Shown here: piece by piece, positions 1 through 4,990 of the stretch
Position numbering within the stretch: the stretch's first letter is position 1
Layout: each line of letters starts with the position of its first letter
Source: Bordetella parapertussis
Lineage (GTDB): Bacteria; Pseudomonadota; Gammaproteobacteria; Burkholderiales; Burkholderiaceae_C
NCBI GenBank assembly: GCA_945901125.1
Contig: CAMDKD010000061.1
Coordinates: 1 to 7,654, forward strand
Reading direction: 5' to 3'
Length of the DNA: 7,654 bases
Position numbers and translations under genes: made by a program
Notes under the pieces: model-generated
Seen by the model: the letters and a program-made list of their open reading frames with translations, nothing else
The model's database searches: none
What the model was told of the DNA's origin: nothing

Positions 1-135
1 TCAATGCTCCAAGTTTTGAGCCTGACATTGTTTGAGACCACGCCACTCACCGACTTGCTGCAAGCGATTGAACCAGAGCCTGACGATGCTGAAAACCTTC
101 AAATGAGCTTATTTGAGGAAATCTCCGGACACTAG
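1..135 (+). CDS. IS4-family transposase, C-terminal fragment (5' end outside window)
   Basis: The frame is open from base 1 to a TAG at 133-135 and gives 44 residues. They begin SMLQVLSLTLFETTPLTDLL and end in an acidic stretch with MSLFEEISGH. The pattern (I/L)LQ(I/V)LS(V/L)(T/S)LFE(K/T)TPL, followed by an acidic linker and a short (Q/N)(L/M)xLF tail, is what I recall from the extreme C-terminus of IS4-type DDE transposases. It lies after the last catalytic glutamate, so none of the DDE residues are visible. Whether the element is intact cannot be judged because its start and left end are outside the window. The gene runs towards the neighbouring nitronate monooxygenase gene, which is on the opposite strand, and the two stop codons are only about 30 bp apart. 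The family call rests on this short tail only. Confidence 0.7.
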   Translation, partial: SMLQVLSLTLFETTPLTDLLQAIEPEPDDAENLQMSLFEEISGH

Positions 136-155
136 TGAACCTGACCCCAGTTAAC
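126..155. mobile_element. Probable right end of the IS4-type element
   Basis: The IS must end between the transposase stop (133-135) and the nitronate monooxygenase stop at 166-168. Two candidate terminal sequences are visible. One is CCGGACACTAGTG (125-137), which contains the perfect palindrome CACTAGTG at 130-137 and overlaps the stop codon. The other is GTGAACCTGACCCCAG (135-150). Without the left end of the element no terminal inverted repeat can be matched, so the exact boundary and any target-site duplication are undetermined. Confidence 0.4.
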
Positions 156-171
156 AATTAACCAATTAACC
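156..171. repeat. Tandem 8-bp repeat (AATTAACC x2) over the nitronate monooxygenase stop codon
   Basis: AATTAACC occurs at 156-163 and again directly at 164-171, preceded by the related GTTAAC at 150-155. The second copy contains the reverse-strand TAA stop (166-168) of the neighbouring gene. It sits at the IS/chromosome junction, so it may be part of the IS end, a duplicated target, or chance low-complexity sequence. Confidence 0.5.
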
Positions 172-1158
172 GATCAGCGCCTCAGCCTGCTTCGTGATCC
201 TCTCAATCAACACAGAAGCAGACGGCGCGTTATGCAGCAAGCCCACAACTTCGCCCACCGTCACATGGGCGCGATCGAAATCTTGCGCCGCCACGCCCGC
301 GTCATAGTCAGCGCGCGCAGAGTCCGGCGCTGCACGCAATTCGTTGATGCGCGAATCCCATTCCCGGTGCAACCGGTTGCGCAACGCACGAAAATCAAAC
401 TCGGCTGGCCAGCTTTTGCGCCGCAACACATCAAATACCGAAGAGCGTGCCGTGTCGTCGCCATTCGCAAGCAAAGCCGCTGACACTGCGCCGCTAGCAG
501 CTAGGCTTTCCGCGCTGGCCCACAACCGCGTGCCCATCAACACGCCGTCAGCACCCAGCATCAGCGCTGCCGCCAAGCCGCGCCCGTCGGCAATGCCGCC
601 GGCAGCCAGCAGCAAGGTCGAGGGGGATTGAGCCGCCAACACATCCGCCATTTCCGGTACCAAGCTGATGGTGGCACGCGCTTGCACGCCGCGCATGCCG
701 TGACCACCGGCCTCAGCACCTTGCGCCACGATCACCGCCGCGCCTGCTTCTAAACAGGCAGGCAATTGTTCGAGCCGCTGAATCTGGCAGATCAAAGGTA
801 CACCGCGCTTGGCAATGCGGGCCGCAAAAGGGCGCGGGTCGCCAAAGGACAACATCAACCCCGCCGGTGTGTGTGGCTGGTCCAGTAACCAGTCCAGCGC
901 ACTCGCGTCTTCATCCAACTTCCAGGTGATAAAACCGCAACCCAGTCTCTTTAAAGCGAGGACATCATCTTTCAACAACTGCAATGCAAGTGCATGTTGG
1001 TTTTGCAGCCACGGCAGTTCGCCGTAACCGCCGCCGAAAAGCCCTAGCGCGCCTGCGCGGGCACAAGCGACTGCAAGTGCGCCACCGGAAACCTGTGCCA
1101 TAGGAGCCAGGGCAATCGGAGTGGACAAATGAAACTGTGTTGAAAACCGTGTTTGCAT
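166..1158 (-). CDS. Nitronate monooxygenase / 2-nitropropane dioxygenase-like flavoprotein
   Basis: This 330-residue protein has the FMN-binding TIM-barrel pattern of the nitronate monooxygenase (NMO, Pfam NMO) family. Near the N-terminus is PIALAPMAQVSGGALAVA (14-31), followed by a Gly-rich AGALGLFGGGYG (35-46). The motif QGAEAGGHG (146-154) carries His153, which aligns with the conserved catalytic His of the family. AAGGIADGRG (185-194) and GADGVLMGTRL (202-212) match the phosphate-binding part of the FMN site. Family members oxidise alkyl nitronates to carbonyl compounds and nitrite using O2; related FabK proteins are enoyl-ACP reductases, so substrate is uncertain. No signal peptide is seen, so it is expected in the cytosol. 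The ATG at 1158 precedes the barrel strand by a normal distance, but no strong Shine-Dalgarno is visible before it. The length is typical. It is last in a run of minus-strand genes, 102 bp after the serine hydrolase, and an IS end lies just beyond its stop. Confidence 0.88.
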   Translation of the reverse strand: MQTRFSTQFHLSTPIALAPMAQVSGGALAVACARAGALGLFGGGYGELPWLQNQHALALQLLKDDVLALKRLGCGFITWKLDEDASALDWLLDQPHTPAGLMLSFGDPRPFAARIAKRGVPLICQIQRLEQLPACLEAGAAVIVAQGAEAGGHGMRGVQARATISLVPEMADVLAAQSPSTLLLAAGGIADGRGLAAALMLGADGVLMGTRLWASAESLAASGAVSAALLANGDDTARSSVFDVLRRKSWPAEFDFRALRNRLHREWDSRINELRAAPDSARADYDAGVAAQDFDRAHVTVGEVVGLLHNAPSASVLIERITKQAEALIG

Positions 1159-1260
1159 GAATGAACTATGGCTAGCCGCAGGTCGGTTTAAGAAAAAAGA
1201 GGTTGCCTGCGACTGACACGTGAATGGCTGACGTGAATCACCACTTCATCAAACAACTGC
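1159..1260. other. Intergenic gap between serine hydrolase and nitronate monooxygenase genes
   Basis: The gap holds an imperfect direct repeat: CTGACACGTGAAT at 1213-1225 and CTGACGTGAAT at 1228-1238. There is also a loose inverted repeat, CGCAGG at 1177-1182 and CCTGCG at 1206-1211, with a 23-nt spacer that reads as a T-run on the minus strand. No convincing -35/-10 pair or intrinsic terminator was found, so read-through from the upstream gene or a weak own promoter are both possible. Confidence 0.35.
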
Positions 1261-2637
1261 TTAATCCACCAGCGCCTGCGCTACCAGCGTCTTCAGCATG
1301 CGACGGTAATACGCACGGGTCGGGCCGGGCGACTGCGACATGAACACGCCGCAGAGTTGTTCTTTGGGATCGGCCCAGAAATACGTGCCTGCATAGCCCG
1401 CCCACATGAACTCGCCCGCGCTGCCATGCACCGGGGCAATGCCGTCGCCCTGACGCACCAAAAAGCCCAGGCCGAAGGTGTAACCGGGGGACCCAAACAG
1501 CAACTGGCCCGGGCTGACCGGTGTGGCAATCGCGGTACCCAAATGGTCCGAGGTCATGAGTTGCACGGTCGAGCGCGACAGTATGCGCGCGCCGTCGAGT
1601 TGACCGCCGTTCAACATGGCTTGGCAAAAACGCAGGTAATCCGGCGCGGTGCTGACGCCGCCCGCGCCGCCCGAGTCGTTGCCGGGGGTTTGACTGACGT
1701 CTATCAATTTATTCGGTACGCCGGTGGCCCGGTCGGCGGCAAACGGCTCTGCCACGCGGCCGGCGTGGGCGGCTGGCACGGTGAAGCCGGTTTCGGCCAT
1801 TTTCAAAGGCTTGAACAAACGCGCTTGCATGAAATCATTGAGGCGTTGGCCGGAGACAGCTTCGATGACGCGGCCTTGTATGTCCACCGACAAACTGTAT
1901 TCCCAGGTGGTGCCCGGTTGTTGCGCCAGCGGCGCTTTGCCCAGCCGCTCGGCCATCTCCGCGCCGCTTAAGTTGCGCGCGTCAAAGTCGCGCGCGCTGA
2001 TGTAAACCTCCGCGTCGGTGTAGGCTTGCTTGACCAGCGTGTTTTTGGTCAGCTCGCCGTAGGTCAGGCCCGAGGTGTGGCGCAGCAAATCTTGTATGGT
2101 CGGCTCTTTGTTGGCCGGCACCAGTTTGAAGCTGACACCGTTGTAAAGCGGGTCTAAGGTGGCGACGCTGACCATCGGGTTTTTAAACGATGGCAGGTGT
2201 TTAGACACCGGGTCGGCGAGTTGCACTTTGCCGTCTTCGACCAGCATCATCAGCGCCACCGACACCAGCGGTTTGGTCATGGAGTAAATGCGAAACACAG
2301 AATCGGTTTGCATAGGCGCTTGGGCCGCGTTGTTCAAACTGCCGAATGCCTTGCTGTAAACCAGCTTGCCTTTGCGCGCCACCATCACCACGGCACCGGG
2401 CATTTTGTGTGCGTCTATGTCAGCTTGGAAGTTACTGGTGATTTTTTCCAGGCGCTGCGTTGACATACCGACCGATTCGGGGCTGGCCGATGGCAAGCCT
2501 TGTGACCAGGCCAAGCCTGCTTGTAATAAGGCGGCAGCGGCCAGCAGTGACAAGCGGGCAGCCGGTTTGCTGCAACGCAAACGGGGCAGCAAAGAAGTAC
2601 AAACCGCTGTGCGGCGTGAAGATGAAAAATCAAACAA
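1261..2637 (-). CDS. Exported beta-lactamase-fold serine hydrolase (class C / EstB-like)
   Basis: This 458-residue protein belongs to the Beta-lactamase (PF00144) family, which includes class C beta-lactamases, DD-peptidases and family VIII esterases. The nucleophile motif S-x-x-K is SMTK (119-122) after FRIY. HTSGLTYG (187-194) is the usual family block. WEYSLS (245-250) supplies the second motif Tyr247, with Ser-Leu replacing the classical S-N. The third motif is not K-T-G but HGSAGEFMWAGYAGTYFW (404-421), typical of esterase or peptidase-like members, so beta-lactam hydrolysis should not be assumed. The N-terminus has an Arg-rich region, a hydrophobic stretch (about 29-43) and a likely cleavage after AWS45, pointing to the periplasm. 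I chose a TTG start at 2635-2637 because AGGAG lies 7 nt before it and it follows the ampG stop by 2 bp. An ATG at 2706 would add 23 residues, overlap ampG by 67 bp and put a non-signal-like segment first. Pairing with ampG suggests a cell-wall substrate, but that is inference. Confidence 0.85.
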   Translation of the reverse strand: MFDFSSSRRTAVCTSLLPRLRCSKPAARLSLLAAAALLQAGLAWSQGLPSASPESVGMSTQRLEKITSNFQADIDAHKMPGAVVMVARKGKLVYSKAFGSLNNAAQAPMQTDSVFRIYSMTKPLVSVALMMLVEDGKVQLADPVSKHLPSFKNPMVSVATLDPLYNGVSFKLVPANKEPTIQDLLRHTSGLTYGELTKNTLVKQAYTDAEVYISARDFDARNLSGAEMAERLGKAPLAQQPGTTWEYSLSVDIQGRVIEAVSGQRLNDFMQARLFKPLKMAETGFTVPAAHAGRVAEPFAADRATGVPNKLIDVSQTPGNDSGGAGGVSTAPDYLRFCQAMLNGGQLDGARILSRSTVQLMTSDHLGTAIATPVSPGQLLFGSPGYTFGLGFLVRQGDGIAPVHGSAGEFMWAGYAGTYFWADPKEQLCGVFMSQSPGPTRAYYRRMLKTLVAQALVD

Positions 2638-2639
2638 GG

Positions 2640-3974
2640 TCAATCTCCTGAAGAATGAAAACGGCCGGCCAGCCAGACCAGCAACACCACCGGCACACCC
2701 AAACAAGCCGTGCCGGTGAAAAACCAGGCGTAACCGGCAGCATCCACCGCCAGTCCGGAAAAGCCCGCCAGAAACTTAGGCCCAAGCAGCATCAGTGAAC
2801 TGAACAAAGCATACTGTGTGGCCGAGTACTGCACATTGGTCAAGGATGACAAATACGCAATAAAAGCCGCTGAAGCGATGCCGCTGGCCAGGTTATCCGC
2901 CGACACCACGGCGATCAAGGCATACACATCATGGCCGTGCAGCGCCAGCCAGGCAAACAACAGGTTGGTGGCCGCGCTGAGCACCGAGCCCAGCATCAGC
3001 ACTTTGAACACGCCCCAGCGCAGCACCATGCTGCCGCCTGCAATCGCGCCGACCATGGTCATCACCACGCCATACAACTTGGTAACCGTGGCGACCTCTT
3101 CCTTGGTGTAACCCATGTCCACATAAAACGGATTGGCCATGATGCCCATGACGATGTCGCTGATGCGGTAACTGCCTATCAGCGCCAGCAATAACACCGC
3201 GTGCCAGCGGTAACGGCTGATGAACTCGCCGAAGGGCGCGATCACGGCCACTTGCAGCCATTGCCGCGATCCGTGTGCCGGTGGCAAATCCACATGCGCC
3301 GGTTCTTTAGAGAACAACACGGTCAATATGCCGACCGCCATAGAGACTGCCATGGCGACATAGGCCACGGCCCAGGCGTTGTCCTGGTAAGTGCCCGTTG
3401 GTAAGCCACCAGTTTCTGCTTTGGCCGCAATCCAAAACACACCCGCGCCCGCCCAGATCATGGCCAACCGGTAACCGGTTTGGTAACTGGCCGCCAGCAC
3501 CGCTTGCAAACGCGCTTGCGCTGATTCGATGCGAAATGCGTCCAGCGCAATATCTTGGGTGGCCGAACCGAAGGCGGTCAACAGCGCAAAACCCACCAGC
3601 GGTGTCAACGACGCCTGCGGGTTGCTCACAGCCATGCCCAGCAATCCTGCGATCACGCAGCATTGCGCCAGCAGCAACCAACTGCGGCGTCGCCCCAGCA
3701 GCGGCGTGAGAAAGGGGATTGGCATGCGGTCTACCAGCGGGGCCCAGGCCCATTTAAAGCCGTACGCCAGTCCTACCCAGCTGAGAAATCCTATGGTGGC
3801 CCGGTCAATCCCGGCTTCGCGCAGCCGAAAGCTCAGCGTGCCCAGCACCAGCAACAAGGGCAGGCCGGCGGCAAAACCCAGCGCCAGCATGCGCAAGCTG
3901 TTGGGGCTGAGGTAAATCAGCAGCGAATCGACCCAGCGCAATGGCATGGACTTGTCAGTTGAGGTATCGTTCAT
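2640..3974 (-). CDS. ampG: AmpG-family muropeptide permease (MFS)
   Basis: This 444-residue, very hydrophobic protein has about 12 predicted membrane segments and lies in the inner membrane. AmpG hallmarks are visible: GLPLLLVLGTLSFRLREAGI (37-56), then IGFLSWVGLAYGFKWAWAPL (61-80) with VDR directly after it, the loop LGRRRSW (93-99), and QDIALDAFRIE (140-150). AmpG imports GlcNAc-anhydroMurNAc and its peptides from the periplasm for peptidoglycan recycling; in species with AmpR/AmpC this flux also controls beta-lactamase induction. Length is close to the 12-helix members and shorter than E. coli AmpG (about 490 residues). The ATG at 3974 gives a short polar N-terminus before the first helix; an ATG at residue 10 is an alternative, and neither has a strong Shine-Dalgarno. 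It is the first gene of a minus-strand unit with the serine hydrolase and is divergent from the M48 protease. No ampR or ampD is in the window, so a role in beta-lactam response cannot be claimed. Confidence 0.88.
   Translation of the reverse strand: MNDTSTDKSMPLRWVDSLLIYLSPNSLRMLALGFAAGLPLLLVLGTLSFRLREAGIDRATIGFLSWVGLAYGFKWAWAPLVDRMPIPFLTPLLGRRRSWLLLAQCCVIAGLLGMAVSNPQASLTPLVGFALLTAFGSATQDIALDAFRIESAQARLQAVLAASYQTGYRLAMIWAGAGVFWIAAKAETGGLPTGTYQDNAWAVAYVAMAVSMAVGILTVLFSKEPAHVDLPPAHGSRQWLQVAVIAPFGEFISRYRWHAVLLLALIGSYRISDIVMGIMANPFYVDMGYTKEEVATVTKLYGVVMTMVGAIAGGSMVLRWGVFKVLMLGSVLSAATNLLFAWLALHGHDVYALIAVVSADNLASGIASAAFIAYLSSLTNVQYSATQYALFSSLMLLGPKFLAGFSGLAVDAAGYAWFFTGTACLGVPVVLLVWLAGRFHSSGD
2645..2649 (-). 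promoter_or_regulatory. Shine-Dalgarno fixing the TTG start of the serine hydrolase
   Basis: On the minus strand AGGAG (2649 to 2645) is followed by 7 nt and then TTG at 2637-2635. The site lies inside the last codons of ampG, whose TGA (2642-2640) falls between it and the TTG. Ribosomes ending on ampG would therefore stop next to this start, a usual arrangement for translational coupling. Confidence 0.7.
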
Positions 3975-4012
3975 GGATGTGTATTGTGCGACCCTCGGGG
4001 AATCTGCCTGTC
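3975..4012. promoter_or_regulatory. 38-bp divergent gap between ampG and the M48 protease gene
   Basis: Two start codons point away from each other across only 38 bp, so any promoters must overlap or lie partly inside the neighbouring coding sequence. GGGGA at 3997-4001 is a possible weak Shine-Dalgarno for the protease start at 4013. A minus-strand TTGACG (4030-4025) could be a -35 for ampG, but the -10 at the right distance (GCAGAT) is poor. No promoter is firmly supported in either direction. Confidence 0.4.
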
Positions 4013-4849
4013 ATGCTTTCTAAACGTCAATTTATTCACCAGTGCGCCGGTTGCGCTGTCGGCTTGTTCACCACCTCGCTGCTGGCGCGTGAAGGCGTGG
4101 AGGTAGGTAAATCCTCGGCCTTCGCCAATTTGGTACCGGCCGCCGAAGTGGAGGGTTCCGCCTCACAGCAATACGCCCAGTTGCTGAAACAAGCGCGTGA
4201 AAAAAACGCGCTCGGCCCGGACGATCACCCGGAAGTCATTCGCTTGCGTGCGATTGCGCAAAAGCTGATTCCCTTCAGCTACGAATGGAACCCGCGTGCG
4301 CGCGATTGGAAATGGGAAATCAACCTGATCGGTTCAACACAAATCAATGCGTTTTGCATGCCCGGCGGCAAAATCGTCTTCTACCACGGCATTCTGGACA
4401 AGCTGCAACTCACTGACAACGAAGTGGCCATGGTCATGGGCCATGAAATCGCCCATGCCTTGCGCGAGCACACGCGCGAGCGCATCGGCAAGAGCGAAGC
4501 CACCAACGTGATTGCCAACATAGGCAGCGCCCTCGCATCTGCCTTTTTCAAAGTCGACCCCAAACTCACAGATGAAGTGGCCAAACAAGGTGCCAACCTG
4601 CTGGGCCTTAAATTCAGCCGCGAGGACGAAAGCGAGGCCGACCTGGTCGGTATGGAGTTGGCCGCGCGCGCCGGTTATGACCCGCGCTCCGGCGTTACGC
4701 TTTGGCAGAAGATGAGTGCTGCCAACAAGGGTGCCCCGCCGCAGTGGCTCAGCACCCACCCCTCGGGCAGCAGCCGTATCAAGGAAATCGAGGCCAACCT
4801 TAACAAAGTCATGCCTTTGTACGAAAAGTCAGCCCAAGCCAAGCCTTGA
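4013..4849 (+). CDS. Exported M48-family zinc metalloprotease
   Basis: This 278-residue protein is a peptidase M48 domain protein. The zinc motif HEIAH is at 144-148 (His144 and His148 as ligands, Glu145 catalytic) inside a typical VAMVMGHEIAHALREHTRER context. The third ligand is likely Glu206 in SREDESEADLVGMELAARAG (202-221), an ExxxD match. The INAFCMPGGKIVFYHGIL block (111-128) and STHPSGSSRI (247-256) are further family signatures. It resembles soluble periplasmic relatives (YcaL/LoiP/BepA type) but has no TPR repeats and ends soon after the domain. The ATG at 4013 was chosen because it gives an export-like N-terminus, SKRQFIHQCAGCAVGLFTTS (3-22) then LLA; an in-frame ATG at 3941 would add 24 non-signal-like residues and overlap the start of ampG. 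The KRQFI start resembles a Tat signal with Lys-Arg in place of Arg-Arg, or a short Sec signal. The role is probably quality control of envelope proteins, by family analogy only. Confidence 0.87.
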   Translation: MLSKRQFIHQCAGCAVGLFTTSLLAREGVEVGKSSAFANLVPAAEVEGSASQQYAQLLKQAREKNALGPDDHPEVIRLRAIAQKLIPFSYEWNPRARDWKWEINLIGSTQINAFCMPGGKIVFYHGILDKLQLTDNEVAMVMGHEIAHALREHTRERIGKSEATNVIANIGSALASAFFKVDPKLTDEVAKQGANLLGLKFSREDESEADLVGMELAARAGYDPRSGVTLWQKMSAANKGAPPQWLSTHPSGSSRIKEIEANLNKVMPLYEKSAQAKP

Positions 4850-4882
4850 GGCTGGTAGATACCCTAGGGCTAACAATCCGCA

Positions 4883-4910
4883 TTGACAAAAAAGCATGTG
4901 TCACTAAAGT
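4883..4910 (+). promoter_or_regulatory. Sigma-70-like promoter of the AcoR-type regulator gene
   Basis: A perfect -35 TTGACA at 4883-4888 is followed by a 16-bp spacer and TAAAGT at 4905-4910, which matches four of six -10 positions. Transcription would start near 4917, giving a 5' leader of about 74 nt before the ATG at 4991. It lies in the 141-bp gap after the protease gene, so the regulator probably has its own promoter. Confidence 0.5.
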
Positions 4911-4912
4911 GA
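4901..4912. repeat. Palindrome TCACT-AA-AGTGA over the regulator's -10 region
   Basis: Perfect 5-bp arms (4901-4905 and 4908-4912) flank two bases. The palindrome covers the proposed -10 hexamer, a position where a bound protein would block RNA polymerase. Arms of 5 bp are short and could arise by chance. Confidence 0.45.
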
Positions 4913-4918
4913 TTCAGT

Positions 4919-4934
4919 CGGGTGGTTTCGCCCG
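4919..4934 (+). other. Small hairpin in the regulator leader
   Basis: CGGGTG (4919-4924) can pair with CGCCCG (4929-4934) around a GTTT loop, with one G-U pair. It would sit at the very 5' end of the transcript from the proposed promoter. No T-run follows, so it is not a good terminator for the upstream protease gene; a 5'-end stabilising stem is possible. Confidence 0.35.
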
Positions 4935-4990
4935 TTCTGACAGCCTGACCTCTTTGCCTTTGGCAAGATTCTCAAGGGAGCCACGGGTAC

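Noticed and set aside
1357..1971. 204-codon open frame on the plus strand opposite the serine hydrolase gene
   Set aside because: It lies wholly antisense to a gene with clear catalytic motifs, has a His/Arg/Ala-rich composition typical of shadow frames in GC-rich DNA, and no family signature.
2638..2706. Longer serine hydrolase starting at ATG 2706
   Set aside because: It would overlap ampG by 67 bp, has no good ribosome binding site, and adds a segment before the signal peptide; the TTG at 2637 has AGGAG at 7 nt.
3529..3962. Plus-strand frames of 128 and 135 codons opposite ampG
   Set aside because: They overlap each other and the AmpG membrane segments in antisense; their composition is that of shadow frames.
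3941..4012. Longer M48 protease starting at ATG 3941
   Set aside because: It would overlap the ampG start and add 24 residues that do not look like a signal; ATG 4013 gives a normal export N-terminus.
4334..4759. 141-codon minus-strand frame opposite the M48 protease
   Set aside because: It is antisense to the zinc motif region of a well-supported protease and has no own ribosome binding site or family match.
4843..4852. GCCT-TG-AGGC at the protease stop as a terminator
   Set aside because: The stem is only 4 bp with a 2-nt loop and no T-run follows.
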